Source: Erythrobacter sp. JK5 (GTDB taxonomy: Bacteria > Pseudomonadota > Alphaproteobacteria > Sphingomonadales > Sphingomonadaceae). From it: a stretch of 64,000 nucleotides of DNA. Both the position numbers and the translations under genes were made by a program. How positions within the stretch are numbered: the first letter of the stretch is position 1; each line of letters starts with the position of its first letter. Location: the NCBI RefSeq assembly GCF_018205975.1, contig NZ_CP073577.1:2170001-2234000 (forward strand), in the 5' to 3' direction. The notes beneath the pieces were generated by a model. The model was not told where the DNA came from and ran no database searches. It saw only the letters and a list, made by a program, of their open reading frames with translations. Below are positions 17,427-26,948 of this stretch, piece after piece.

Positions 17427-19700
17427 TCATATGCCGTCCGAAAGTAGGGGCAGGCGCCGCAGTCTCAAGCCCGTCGCCGAAAACAGCGCGTTGGCGATGG
17501 CGGGCGGCGCGATCACCGCGCCGAGCTCTCCCGGGTCGGCCGGAGGGGCCTCGCTGGCGATGAAATCGATCGCGATTTCGGGACAGTCGGCGAGCGTGGG
17601 CAGGCCGAGCCCGGCGTAATCGAGGGTGGTCGGAAGACCCGCGCGGTAGCGCAGCGCATTGCCGAGCGCGATCCCGATCCCGAACACCAGACCGCCTTCG
17701 ATTTGCTGGCGAGCGACATCGGGATTGACGAGCCTGCCGATATCGACTGCCGCACTGAGGCGAGTGACCCGTACTCCGCCTTCACCCGGCCGCGCGGTTG
17801 CGACACAGGCGATCCGGGCGCCGGAGGCCGGATCGCCGATCCGGTGGCAGGCGATCCCCTGTCCGCTCTGGTCGAGCCCGCCGTCCCATTCGGCCAATTG
17901 CGCCGCGCGCTGGAGGCATGCGGCGAGGCGGATATCGTTGCCCAGCATCGACATCCGGAACGACAAGGGTTCGCGTCCCTGGGCCCGAGCAATCTCGTCG
18001 ATGAAGCTCTCGATCGCGAAGGCGGTGTAGCTGTTGGCATTGCCGCGCACGCGGCCGACCGGCAGCCCGATCTCGACCGGTACATGCTCGACCACCACGC
18101 TCGGCAGTTCGTAGGCCGGGAGCGCGCCTTCGCAGGCGAGTTCATCCTTCTTGCCCGCCGCCTCGCGCAACGCCGCCCACGATGTAAGGTTGCCGAACAG
18201 CCGGTTGCCGAATTCGAGCGTAGCCGAGGGGCAGGCGAGCCGCACCCGCAGCGCGTCGATCTGGCCGCTATCGCCCTGCGCCAGCTGCGCTCCGAGCAAC
18301 GCGTAGGCCGGATTGCGGGGACGGTTGCGGATCAGCTCGCTGCGGCGCGGCCAGCTCAGCTGCACCGGCTTCCCGATCTCGCGCGCGATCAGCGCGATCT
18401 CGATCGCGTGATCGTGTTCGAGTCTGGCATCAAAGCTGCCGCCGGCGGGCATCGGGTAGAGCGCGACATCTTCGGGATCGAGCCCGATCGCTTTGGCCGC
18501 CGCCACGCGCGCCTGTTCGGGAGCCTGCGATGCAATCCACAATTCCAGCCGCCCGTCGCGCAACCGCGCGGTCGCGGTCGCGGTCTCGAGCGGCGCGGCG
18601 GGAGCGGGTTCGACCTCGTAACGCTGCGCGAAATCGACCCGTGTCATTGCCGCTTCGCCAAAGCCGGTTTCGGCGATCCGGAACGACGGGCCGCCTCCGA
18701 CCATCGTATCGAGCCGCCCGGCGATATCGTCGCTGTCGACCGGATAGGCGGTCTTGAAATGCGGTGCCATCGCCTCGAGCGCCCTGTTCGCGCTCCACCA
18801 TGTCGTCGCCGCGACCGCGAGCCAGCGATTGCCGCGCACCGCACCCACGATCCCGCGAATGCCCTGCACCGCCCCGGCGTCGAAGCCGACCAGTTCCGAT
18901 CCGTCGTTGGGGCCGTGGCGGATCGCGGCGAAGACCATTCCGGGCAACCGGATATCGCCGGCGAACTGGAATGTCCCGTCGACCTTGGACGGCAGGTCGA
19001 TGCGCGGATATTCGATAGTCGAGGCACCGGGCAGCGGGAGCGGCGCGGCTCTGGCCGGTTCGGGCCGCAGCGGCGGAGGGTCGGGCGGAGAGCGTTCCGC
19101 CGCCCCGGCGGCAAGTTCGCCGAAAGTCGCCGAATTCTCGCCCAGCGTCACCATGCCGCCCGCGACCTCGCATTCCTCCCAGCTTGCGCCCCACCGATCG
19201 GCGGCTTCCTGCGCCAGCATCGCACGCGCAGTCGCACCGGCGGCGCGGCAGGCATCCTCGTAGGCGGCGATCGAGGTGCCGTCGGCTGTCGCGGTAAAGC
19301 GCCGCTCGCGCGCGAACCGCTCGGCGAACATCGCGTCGGTCGCGTCGGTCAATCCCGCACCGAACGGATCCCACAGCGCCATCCAGCGTTCGGCCAGCGG
19401 GATATTGGGATACGCCCCCGACACCGCTCCCGGCTCGACCGCGATCTGCCGCCAGTCCGCGCCCAGTTCCTGCGCCACGATCTGGGGCAGCAGCGTGGTG
19501 ACCCCCTGCCCCATTTCGGTCTGCGGCACCGCGACCGTGACCACGCCGTCTTCGGCGATCTTGAGCCACGCACCGAACAGGTGTTCGCCGTCTGCCGGTT
19601 CGAGCGGGTTGGGATAGCTGCGCGGCATCAGCCACCACGCCACCAGCAAACCGCCCCCGACGGCCGCTCCGGTCAGCACTCCGCGTCTCGTGACCTGCAT
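17427..19700 (-). CDS. Molybdenum hydroxylase large subunit, isoquinoline 1-oxidoreductase (IorB)-like
   Basis: The 757-residue protein has a Tat-type N-terminus (TRRGVLTG followed by a hydrophobic stretch), so it is likely exported folded to the periplasm. The body matches xanthine-oxidase-type molybdopterin subunits of the IorB/aldehyde dehydrogenase group: the TEMGQGVTTLLPQIVAQELG motif, GGSFDARLEHD, and GRVRGNANSYTAFAIESFIDE. The IorA-type [2Fe-2S] subunit usually encoded beside it is absent, as are cytochrome c partners. Electrons must pass to an unlinked partner, or the gene is an orphan. The substrate is unknown. It starts 2 bases after the Mrp gene ends, so both are probably one operon. 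Confidence 0.85.
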   Translation of the reverse strand: MQVTRRGVLTGAAVGGGLLVAWWLMPRSYPNPLEPADGEHLFGAWLKIAEDGVVTVAVPQTEMGQGVTTLLPQIVAQELGADWRQIAVEPGAVSGAYPNIPLAERWMALWDPFGAGLTDATDAMFAERFARERRFTATADGTSIAAYEDACRAAGATARAMLAQEAADRWGASWEECEVAGGMVTLGENSATFGELAAGAAERSPPDPPPLRPEPARAAPLPLPGASTIEYPRIDLPSKVDGTFQFAGDIRLPGMVFAAIRHGPNDGSELVGFDAGAVQGIRGIVGAVRGNRWLAVAATTWWSANRALEAMAPHFKTAYPVDSDDIAGRLDTMVGGGPSFRIAETGFGEAAMTRVDFAQRYEVEPAPAAPLETATATARLRDGRLELWIASQAPEQARVAAAKAIGLDPEDVALYPMPAGGSFDARLEHDHAIEIALIAREIGKPVQLSWPRRSELIRNRPRNPAYALLGAQLAQGDSGQIDALRVRLACPSATLEFGNRLFGNLTSWAALREAAGKKDELACEGALPAYELPSVVVEHVPVEIGLPVGRVRGNANSYTAFAIESFIDEIARAQGREPLSFRMSMLGNDIRLAACLQRAAQLAEWDGGLDQSGQGIACHRIGDPASGARIACVATARPGEGGVRVTRLSAAVDIGRLVNPDVARQQIEGGLVFGIGIALGNALRYRAGLPTTLDYAGLGLPTLADCPEIAIDFIASEAPPADPGELGAVIAPPAIANALFSATGLRLRRLPLLSDGI

Positions 19701-19702
19701 TT

Positions 19703-20692
19703 TCAGCCCGCCTCCCGTTCGAGCCAGTCGGCAACCTGCCGCGCGATCGCGGCGAAGGCGGCGGCGTTGTCGTCTTCACCCAGCGCGGGGGGATCGCCCG
19801 CATCGCTCTTGATCCGGATGTCGAGCGCGAGCGGAATTCGCCCGAGGAACGGGATGTCGAGCGTGTCGGCAAATTTCTCGACCCCGCCCTGCCCGAACGG
19901 ATCGCTCACCTCGCCGCAATGCGGGCAGGCATAGCCCGCCATGTTCTCGACCAGCCCGATGATCGGGATATCGCCCTGCTCGAACAATTGCCCGGCGCGC
20001 GCCGCATCCATCAGCGCGATGTCCTGCGGCGTCGAAACCAGTACCGCGCCATCGGGCTTGTGCTTCTGCATCATCGAGAGCTGCACGTCGCCGGTTCCCG
20101 GCGGCAGGTCGACCAGCAACAGTTCGGTATCGCCCCAGCGCGCATCTACCAGCTGGCCCAGTGCACTCCCGGCCATCGGGCCGCGCCATGCCAGCGCCTT
20201 GCCCGGATTGACGAGGCTGCCCATCGACAGCAGCCTGATGCCGTGCGGCGTATCGATCGGGATCAGCTGCTCGTCCTCGGCCACCGGACGGTCCGTCTCG
20301 TTGCCGAGCAGGCGCGGCTGCGAGGGGCCGTAGATATCGGCATCGATCACCCCCACCTTCTTGCCGAGTTTCGACAGGGCGACGGCGAGATTGGTGGTGA
20401 GAGTCGACTTGCCGACCCCGCCCTTGCCCGATCCGATCGCGATCATCCGGCGGCGTGGCTTTTCGCCCATCAGCGCGACGCGCACTTCGCCGACGCCCTC
20501 GACCGGCGTGAGCGCTTCGGTGACCTGCCGTTCGAGCGTTTCGCGACCCTTCGCCGACATTTCCCCGACTTCGACGACCACGACGGCGCGCCCCGCGACC
20601 ATCTTCGCCGAGCGCACGCGCGCTTCGATTTCCGGGGGCAACGCCGCGCGAAGCTGGTCTTCGCCGGGCGGTGAATTGGCGGCCGCGTTCAT
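19703..20692 (-). CDS. apbC: Mrp/ApbC-type Fe-S cluster carrier ATPase
   Basis: The 329-residue cytoplasmic P-loop ATPase delivers [4Fe-4S] clusters to target proteins. The deviant Walker A GSGKGGVGKST lies at about 87-97, followed by VGVIDADIYGPSQPRLL. The MAGYACPHCGE motif has the CxxC that bridges the cluster in the dimer. A DUF59-like N-terminal domain is present but short (about 1-78). It is immediately upstream of the molybdenum hydroxylase gene (2 bases apart); the Mo-hydroxylase small subunit would carry Fe-S clusters, so the pairing may be functional. It is divergent from hflK. Confidence 0.92.
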   Translation of the reverse strand: MNAAANSPPGEDQLRAALPPEIEARVRSAKMVAGRAVVVVEVGEMSAKGRETLERQVTEALTPVEGVGEVRVALMGEKPRRRMIAIGSGKGGVGKSTLTTNLAVALSKLGKKVGVIDADIYGPSQPRLLGNETDRPVAEDEQLIPIDTPHGIRLLSMGSLVNPGKALAWRGPMAGSALGQLVDARWGDTELLLVDLPPGTGDVQLSMMQKHKPDGAVLVSTPQDIALMDAARAGQLFEQGDIPIIGLVENMAGYACPHCGEVSDPFGQGGVEKFADTLDIPFLGRIPLALDIRIKSDAGDPPALGEDDNAAAFAAIARQVADWLEREAG

Positions 20693-20767
20693 GGGACAGC
20701 GCCTCTAGCACCAAAATCCAACGCTCAACCCCTGTTTTTCGCCAATCCGCATACCTATAAGGGTTGT

Positions 20768-21940
20768 ATGCGAATTTTCGACGGTTTGAGAGAGCGCTTT
20801 GGGTGGGCCGACAGGGGCCTTGCCATGGCTGGGAAAAAGAACCCTTGGGGCGGCGCCGGAAAGGGCGAAGGCGACGGCGATACGCCCGAAACCGGCGAAA
20901 GCGACCCGGGCAAATCCGGCGGCCCGCGCAATCCCTGGCTTCCCGGTGGCGGCTCGGACAATGGCAAGCGTCGTTCGGCCAGTATCGAGGATATCTTCAA
21001 GAATCGCGGTCCCGAAGGCCCCCGTCGCAGCGGCGGCGGGCCGCGCGGACCGAGTTTCCGCCTGCCCGAACGGCCCGGCGGCAAGAGCTGGGTCCCGGTC
21101 ATCGCCGTAGGGGTCGTGCTGCTGTGGGCTGGGCTCACCAGCGTGCATTTCGTCCAGCCGCGCGAGCAAGGCGTGGTCACATGGTTCGGCGGGCAGTATT
21201 CGCGCACGCTGAATTCGGGCACCAATTTCACGCTGCCCTGGCCGATCCAGCAGGTGACGGTCGAGCTGGTCAGCCAGATCCGTTCGGAAACCGTGCCCAG
21301 CGGCAATACCGAAAAGCTGATCCTGACCGGGGACCAGAACCTGGTCGACCTGTCCTACCTCATCCGCTGGAACATCTCCGATCTGGCGCTTTACCAGTAC
21401 CAGCTCGAGGACCCGCAGGACACGCTGCTCGAAGTGGGTGAGGCCGCGATGCGCGCTGCTGTCGCCAAGCAGGAACTCGACACGGTCCTGACCGGTGCCG
21501 GTCGCGCCGAGATCGAACAGGAAGTGCGCGACCGGATGCAGGCGCGGCTCGACGCCTACCGCTCGGGCATCGCGGTGCAGGGTATCGAAATCAACAAGAC
21601 CGACCCGCCCAGCCGCGTCGAAGAAGCGTTCAAGGATGTGTCGTCGGCGCAGCAGGATGCCGACGCCGCTATGAACCGGTCGCGCGCGATCGCCGAACAG
21701 CTGCTCGCCCGCGCGCAGGGTGACGCGGCCGAGTTCAACAATATCTACGAACAATACCGGCTCGCGCCCGAAGTGACGCGCCGTCGCCTCTATTACGAGA
21801 CGATGGAAAGCGTGCTGTCGCGCACCGACAAGACGATAATCGAGGCCGACGGGGTGACGCCCTACCTGCCGCTCAACGAGATGCAGCGCCGCCGCAACCA
21901 GCCGCAAGCCGCCACTCCCGCGCAGCCGGAGGGACAGTGA
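20768..21940 (+). CDS. hflK: FtsH protease modulator HflK
   Basis: The 390-residue protein has a long Gly/Pro-rich N-terminus (about 1-105, with KKNPWGGAGKGEG), one membrane helix (about 110-127), then an SPFH/band-7 domain with VHFVQPREQGVVTWFGGQYSRTL. A coiled-coil C-terminal part follows, with the motif LARAQGDAAEFNNIYEQYRLAPEVTRRRLYYE. HflK and HflC form a periplasmic cage around FtsH and limit its access to membrane substrates. The hflC start lies 2 bases after its stop. Confidence 0.95.
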   Translation: MRIFDGLRERFGWADRGLAMAGKKNPWGGAGKGEGDGDTPETGESDPGKSGGPRNPWLPGGGSDNGKRRSASIEDIFKNRGPEGPRRSGGGPRGPSFRLPERPGGKSWVPVIAVGVVLLWAGLTSVHFVQPREQGVVTWFGGQYSRTLNSGTNFTLPWPIQQVTVELVSQIRSETVPSGNTEKLILTGDQNLVDLSYLIRWNISDLALYQYQLEDPQDTLLEVGEAAMRAAVAKQELDTVLTGAGRAEIEQEVRDRMQARLDAYRSGIAVQGIEINKTDPPSRVEEAFKDVSSAQQDADAAMNRSRAIAEQLLARAQGDAAEFNNIYEQYRLAPEVTRRRLYYETMESVLSRTDKTIIEADGVTPYLPLNEMQRRRNQPQAATPAQPEGQ

Positions 21941-21942
21941 CC

Positions 21943-22788
21943 ATGGAAAACATCTGGCAGACATATCGCATCGCGATCATCGCTGTCGGCGTCGCGATCG
22001 TCGGCTTGCTCAGCTTCCTGTACGTGGTTCCGGAAACGCATCAGGCGGTGGTGATCCGCACCGGTAATCCCGAACGCACGGTCAACCGGTTCCGGCCGGA
22101 CGTGCCCTACGGCCAGACCGGTGCGGGCATTTCGTGGCGGATTCCGTTCTTCGAGCGGGTTCAGATGATCGACCGCCGCGTGCTCGATCTCGACATGGAG
22201 CGCACCCAGGTGCTTTCCAACGATCAGCAGCGCCTGCAGGTCGATGCCTATGCGCGCTATCGCATCATCGATCCGGTACGGATGGTTCAACGGGCCGGGA
22301 CCGAGGAACAGCTCGAAACCGCGCTGTTGCCGATCCTGACCTCGGTGCTGCGGCAGGAGCTCGGGCGCCGCCCGTTCGCCTCACTGATCAACGCCGAACG
22401 CGGCACCGCGATGACCAACATCACCTCGGCACTGGATCGCCAGGCGCGGCAATACGGCGCGCAGGTGCTCGACGTGCGGATCAAGGCGGCCGACCTTCCC
22501 GAAGGACGCCCGCTCGATGCGGCCTTCACCCGGATGGAGACCGACCGCGAGGAAGAGGCGGCAACCATCCGTGCGGCCGGGCAGCGCGACGCGCAGATCA
22601 TTCGCGCCGAAGCGCAGGCCGAAGCCGCCCGCATCTACGCCGAAGCCTATGGCAAGGACCCGGAATTCTACGATTTCTACCGCGCCATGCAGAGCTATCG
22701 CCAGACCTTCCTGCAGGGCGAGGGTGAAAGCTCGATGGTCCTGTCGGAAGACAGCGAGTACTTCCGGCAGTTCCGCGGGCAGCGCTAG
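21943..22788 (+). CDS. hflC: FtsH protease modulator HflC
   Basis: The 281-residue partner of HflK has an N-terminal membrane anchor (about 7-25), then an SPFH domain (YVVPETHQAVVIRTGNPERTV) and a C-terminal helix rich in Ala, Glu and Arg. Its closing motif is AYGKDPEFYDFYRAMQSYRQTF. I chose the ATG at 21943 over the in-frame GTG at 21937. The GGAGGGA at 21928-21934 is 8 bases from the ATG but only 2 from the GTG. The gene follows hflK in one operon; the HtrA protease gene is next on the same strand. Confidence 0.95.
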   Translation: MENIWQTYRIAIIAVGVAIVGLLSFLYVVPETHQAVVIRTGNPERTVNRFRPDVPYGQTGAGISWRIPFFERVQMIDRRVLDLDMERTQVLSNDQQRLQVDAYARYRIIDPVRMVQRAGTEEQLETALLPILTSVLRQELGRRPFASLINAERGTAMTNITSALDRQARQYGAQVLDVRIKAADLPEGRPLDAAFTRMETDREEEAATIRAAGQRDAQIIRAEAQAEAARIYAEAYGKDPEFYDFYRAMQSYRQTFLQGEGESSMVLSEDSEYFRQFRGQR

Positions 22789-22942
22789 AGCGCTGCGCCG
22801 ACGAACCGCCGACGCGGCCCGGCGAGCGGCGAGCGCGTTCAATCGCCGTTCAGTGCGTCTGGGCGCATTGTGGCGGCGTAGCTAAACACAGGAACGGGCG
22901 TGCGCCCGCGCGCGCCCGGTCATGAGGATAAGGAAAGAGGAC

Positions 22943-24478
22943 GTGAACAACGTGCGGTATGTTTATGGACTGACGAGCGCGCTTCTGGTGGGAGGCGCTG
23001 CGGTTTCGCTGATCACTGGCCAGCCGGTCGGTGCGCAGGTCGCTCAGAACGACGATTCGGTGATGAGCCGGGTGGTGCCGCGGGCCGGCGCGCCCGAAAG
23101 CTTCGCCGACCTCACCGAACAGCTCCAGCCGGCGGTGGTCAACATCGCGACCCGCCAGCGGGTGCAGGTCAACAACAACCCGTTCGCGGGGACGCCGTTC
23201 GCGGACCTGTTCAGCCGCCGCCGGGGCGGAACCCCGCAGCAGCCGCAAACGCGCGAGGCACAATCGCTCGGTTCCGGCTTCATCATTTCCGCCGATGGCT
23301 TCGTGGTGACCAACAACCACGTCGTCGCGCCCAACAACCGCGCGACGCTCGAATCGATCACGGTCACGATGCCCGACGGCACCGAATACGAAGCCGAGCT
23401 GGTCGGGGCCGACGCACCGTCGGATCTCGCGGTGCTCAAGATCAAGGCCAATCGCACCTTCCCGTTCGTGCAGTTCGGCGATTCGAGCGAAGCGCGCGTG
23501 GGCGACTGGGTGGTCGCGATCGGCAACCCGTTCGGGCTCGGCGGCACGGTCACCAGCGGGATCGTTTCGGCGGTCTACCGCAACACCGGCCAGGGTGGCG
23601 CCTACGACCGCTACATCCAGACCGACGCAAGCATCAACCGCGGCAATTCGGGCGGCCCGCTGTTCGACATGCAGGGCAACGTCATCGGCATCAACAACGC
23701 GATCTTCTCGCCCTCGGGCGGCAGCGTCGGGATCGGTTTCGCGATTCCCGCCGAAATCGCGGCGCCGATCGTCGACAAGCTCAAGTCCGGCAGCGAGGTC
23801 GAGCGGGGTTTCCTCGGCGTGTCGCTCCAGCCGATGGACGATGACCTCGCCGATTCGCTCGGCCTGCCGCGCAATCGCGGCGAGCTGGTCCAGTCGGTGC
23901 AGGACGACAGCGCGGCGCAGGCCGCCGGGCTGCGTCCGGGCGATATCGTGACCAAGGTCAACGGCCGCGATGTCACCTCCGACCAGACGCTGTCGTTCCT
24001 CGTCGCCAATCTCGAGCCGGGCATGCGGGTGCCGATCGAATTGCTCCGCAACGGGCAGACGCTGACCGTCACTGCGACGCTCGGCAAGCGGCCGACGGAG
24101 GCCGAACTGGCGCAGCAGGCGCAGGTGTTCGACCCGGAATCGGACGAACCGATGGATCCCGACCAGACCGACGACGTGATCGCCGAAAAGCTCGGGCTGC
24201 AGGTGCTGGCCATGACCCCGCAGATCGCGCGCCAGCTGGGTGCCGACAGCGGCACCGTCGGGATGGTGATCGGCGCGGTCGATCCGAATTCGGACGCGGC
24301 GCGCAAGGGCCTGCAACGCGGCGACATCATCCTGTCCGCGAATTACTCGCCGGTTTCCTCGATCGACGAACTGCGGGGAGCCATCGCCGAGGCCGAAAGC
24401 GAAGGTCGCGAGGCGATCCTGCTGCGCATCCAGCGCCGCGGCCAGCCGCCGCGCTATGTCGGCGTGCGCCTGCGCTAG
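22943..24478 (+). CDS. Periplasmic serine protease, DegP/DegQ (HtrA) family
   Basis: The protein has 511 residues from the GTG at 22943. AGGAAAGAGG (22931-22940) lies just upstream; the ATG at 22922 is in frame but has no ribosome site. A signal peptide is cut near PVGAQVAQ. The trypsin-like triad is His126 (NNHVV), Asp161 (SDLAVLK) and Ser236 (GNSGGPL). Two PDZ domains follow, the first near FLGVSLQPM and the second near LGLQVLAMTP, each with a GLRPGDIV- or GLQRGDII-like loop. It degrades or refolds misfolded envelope proteins. It stands downstream of hflKC, so the neighbourhood is about envelope quality control, and ends at a bidirectional terminator. Confidence 0.93.
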   Translation: MNNVRYVYGLTSALLVGGAAVSLITGQPVGAQVAQNDDSVMSRVVPRAGAPESFADLTEQLQPAVVNIATRQRVQVNNNPFAGTPFADLFSRRRGGTPQQPQTREAQSLGSGFIISADGFVVTNNHVVAPNNRATLESITVTMPDGTEYEAELVGADAPSDLAVLKIKANRTFPFVQFGDSSEARVGDWVVAIGNPFGLGGTVTSGIVSAVYRNTGQGGAYDRYIQTDASINRGNSGGPLFDMQGNVIGINNAIFSPSGGSVGIGFAIPAEIAAPIVDKLKSGSEVERGFLGVSLQPMDDDLADSLGLPRNRGELVQSVQDDSAAQAAGLRPGDIVTKVNGRDVTSDQTLSFLVANLEPGMRVPIELLRNGQTLTVTATLGKRPTEAELAQQAQVFDPESDEPMDPDQTDDVIAEKLGLQVLAMTPQIARQLGADSGTVGMVIGAVDPNSDAARKGLQRGDIILSANYSPVSSIDELRGAIAEAESEGREAILLRIQRRGQPPRYVGVRLR

Positions 24479-24508
24479 GCACCGCCCGGCCCATTCACCA
24501 ACGCAAAC

Positions 24509-24541
24509 AAAAAGGCGCCGGGACATCCCCGGCGCCTTTTT
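24509..24541. terminator. Bidirectional Rho-independent terminator between the HtrA and PBP genes
   Basis: AAAAAGGCGCCGGG pairs with CCCGGCGCCTTTTT around an ACATC loop: a 9-bp GC stem with A and T runs on both sides. It can therefore end transcripts from both convergent genes, the HtrA-type gene (ends 24478) and the PBP gene (ends 24562). Confidence 0.92.
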
Positions 24542-24561
24542 CGTTGCAGTCAGCGGCGCCG

Positions 24562-26829
24562 CTAGTTCGCGAGGGTTTCCTGGGCCGGACGCGGTGCTGC
24601 CGGTGCGCGCGGCTGCGGTTGCGGCGGCCCGGTTTCCGGAAGCGGTGGCGAGCGCGGCTGCGGCGAACGCGAAGGTTGGGGCCGCGATCGTCGCTCGCGC
24701 TCCGGCGGCAGTTCGCCGCCGGTGGCGCGCTCGAGGAAATCCTCGCTCACGGCTGGCGGCGGTTCGGTACCAGCTCCCCCTTCGGGACGTTCACCGTCGA
24801 CTCCGAACGGGCTCTCCGAGGGGTCGCGCCGTCCCGGTTCGATGAGATTGCCGTCCTCGTCGATGAAGTAGTAATCGTCGGGCTCGCCCAGCAGATACTC
24901 GTCATCTGGCTCGAGCCGCCATTCGGGCAGGTTCAGCTCGGTATCGAACTGCTCGACCGGGCGGTCTTTCACCGCGTAGCGCATGTAGGCAGCAAAGGCC
25001 GCCGCCGGTGCGCGCCCGCCCTGCAGACCCGGAACCGCCTTGGCGTCGTCACGCCCCATCCACACGCCGGTGGTGATCCCCGACGAAAACCCCACGAACC
25101 AGCCATCCTTGTTCGAGCTGGTAGTGCCGGTCTTGCCTGCCACCGGGCGCCCGATCTGCGCCGCGCGCCCCGTCCCGGTCTGCACCGCTGCCTGAAGCAG
25201 GTCGGTTATCCCGGCGGCCACGTAGTCGGGGACGAGTGTCGTCTGGCGCTGCTTCTTGTGTTCGTAGAGCAGTTCGCCGCTGGCGGTGGTCACCCGGGTG
25301 ATGCCATACGGCTCGACCGAAACCCCCTTGGCCGAGACCGCGGCAAAGGCGCGGGTCATGTCGATCAGCCGCACCTCGGACGATCCCAGCACCATCGACG
25401 GGTAGGTCGAAACCGGCGTCGTGATACCGAACCGCCGCGCCATCGACGCGACGGTCCCGAACCCCACTTCGTTGCCGAGCTGCGCCGCCACGGTGTTGAT
25501 CGAATAGGCGAAAGCGGTGCGCACGTCGGTATCGCCGATATTGCGCCCGTTGGAATTGCGCGGGCTCCAGCCGTCGATCGTGACCGGCACGTCCTTGACC
25601 TCGTCGGTCGGCGTGTAACCGGCCTCGAGCGCGGCGAGAAAGACGAACAGCTTCCACGAAGAACCGGGCTGGCGCATCGCGTTGGTGGCGCGGTTGTAAT
25701 TGCTTTCGACATAATCGGTGCCACCGACCATCGCCAGGATCGCTCCGTCGCGATCGAGGCTGACGAGCGCGCCCTGCGCACCGTCGGGCGTGTTGGCATC
25801 GACCGAAGCGGTCGCGGCGCGCTGCATCCCGACATCGAGCGTGGTCCACACTTCGATCGGGGCAAAGGTTTCGGGCAGCAGGATATCGAGCTGCGGCAAC
25901 GCCCAGTCGGTAAAGTAGCGGACCGAATTCTGCCCGGATTGCTGTTTCAACTCCACCGTGTCGACATCGACCGACGCCTGTTCGGCGGTGATGTAGCCCT
26001 GCTCGCGCATCAGCCGCAGCACCACTTTCGCGCGATCGACCGCGGCCTGCACGTCGGCGGTCGGCGAATAGCGGCTGGGCGCCTTGACCAGGCCGGCGAT
26101 GATCGAAGCCTCGGCGACCGACAGCTCTTTCGCCGGGTGGCTGAAGAACTTGCGGCTGGCGCTGTCGATCCCGTAGGCGCCGCCGCCGAAATAAACCTTG
26201 TTGAGGTAGAGCTCGAGGATCTGTTCCTTGGAGAACTTCCATTCAAGCGCCATCGCCAGCACCGCTTCGCGCGCCTTGCGGTCGACGGTCCGGTTGTTGT
26301 TGAGGAACAGGTTGCGCGCCAGCTGCTGGCTGATCGTCGAGGTTCCGCCGACCCGTGAGCGCGAGCCGGTGAAGCCTTCGATCACCGCGCCGGTGGTGCG
26401 CACCGGATCGACCCCGAAATGGTCGTGAAACCGCTTGTCTTCGACCGCGACCATCGCGTTCTTCATCGTTTCGGGAATGTCCTGATAGTCGAGCCATTCG
26501 CCGAAACTCGGCCCCAGTTCGACAATCTCGCTGCCGTCGCGCGCGCGCACCAGGATGGTCTGCCCCGTCTGGGTCGCCTTGAGCTGGTAGAAACTGGGGA
26601 TCGAGCGCGCCGCGAACCCGACCGCAAAGGCGAGGAACAGCGCGCCCAACACCGCTGCGCCGGTGCCCCACAGCGCGAGCCGCTTGGTCCAGCGCCAGAA
26701 CGGGGAAGCAGGCTTGCCCTCGCCCCTGCTCTTGCGCGGCTTGCTGGAGCGCGAGCGGGACCGTTCGGCGGCGGCGCGGCGGCTGCCGCGCTTGCTCTTG
26801 TTCTGGATACCGTCACCCCGTTTCGACAT
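24562..26829 (-). CDS. Class A penicillin-binding protein (PBP1A family), transglycosylase/transpeptidase
   Basis: The 755-residue bifunctional cell-wall polymerase has a basic cytoplasmic tail (1-48) and one membrane helix (about 49-73). The glycosyltransferase domain carries Glu130 in EDKRFHDHFG and the later motifs GGTSTISQQLARN and KFSKEQILELYLNKVYFG. The transpeptidase domain has the nucleophile motif SSWK in QPGSSWKLF, SIN in AYSINTVAAQ, and KTGTTSS. The C-terminal 80 residues are acidic and Pro/Arg-rich, probably disordered in the periplasm. It polymerises and cross-links peptidoglycan. The gene is convergent with the HtrA gene and has its own upstream region next to msrB. Confidence 0.95.
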   Translation of the reverse strand: MSKRGDGIQNKSKRGSRRAAAERSRSRSSKPRKSRGEGKPASPFWRWTKRLALWGTGAAVLGALFLAFAVGFAARSIPSFYQLKATQTGQTILVRARDGSEIVELGPSFGEWLDYQDIPETMKNAMVAVEDKRFHDHFGVDPVRTTGAVIEGFTGSRSRVGGTSTISQQLARNLFLNNNRTVDRKAREAVLAMALEWKFSKEQILELYLNKVYFGGGAYGIDSASRKFFSHPAKELSVAEASIIAGLVKAPSRYSPTADVQAAVDRAKVVLRLMREQGYITAEQASVDVDTVELKQQSGQNSVRYFTDWALPQLDILLPETFAPIEVWTTLDVGMQRAATASVDANTPDGAQGALVSLDRDGAILAMVGGTDYVESNYNRATNAMRQPGSSWKLFVFLAALEAGYTPTDEVKDVPVTIDGWSPRNSNGRNIGDTDVRTAFAYSINTVAAQLGNEVGFGTVASMARRFGITTPVSTYPSMVLGSSEVRLIDMTRAFAAVSAKGVSVEPYGITRVTTASGELLYEHKKQRQTTLVPDYVAAGITDLLQAAVQTGTGRAAQIGRPVAGKTGTTSSNKDGWFVGFSSGITTGVWMGRDDAKAVPGLQGGRAPAAAFAAYMRYAVKDRPVEQFDTELNLPEWRLEPDDEYLLGEPDDYYFIDEDGNLIEPGRRDPSESPFGVDGERPEGGAGTEPPPAVSEDFLERATGGELPPERERRSRPQPSRSPQPRSPPLPETGPPQPQPRAPAAPRPAQETLAN

Positions 26830-26948
26830 CGTCGTCCATCAACCCGCTGAGCCATTCCACCACGGCACGGCACTGCATAGGCGACTTCTAACCGCGCGTG
26901 AACATGTCCGGCGGCACCGGTCCCCCGGGAATCGACCCCGTCGCGCGC

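Noticed and set aside
17703..19934. A 743-codon plus-strand frame opposite the molybdenum hydroxylase gene
   Set aside because: A mirror of a high-GC gene; the minus-strand protein has clear family motifs and this one has none.
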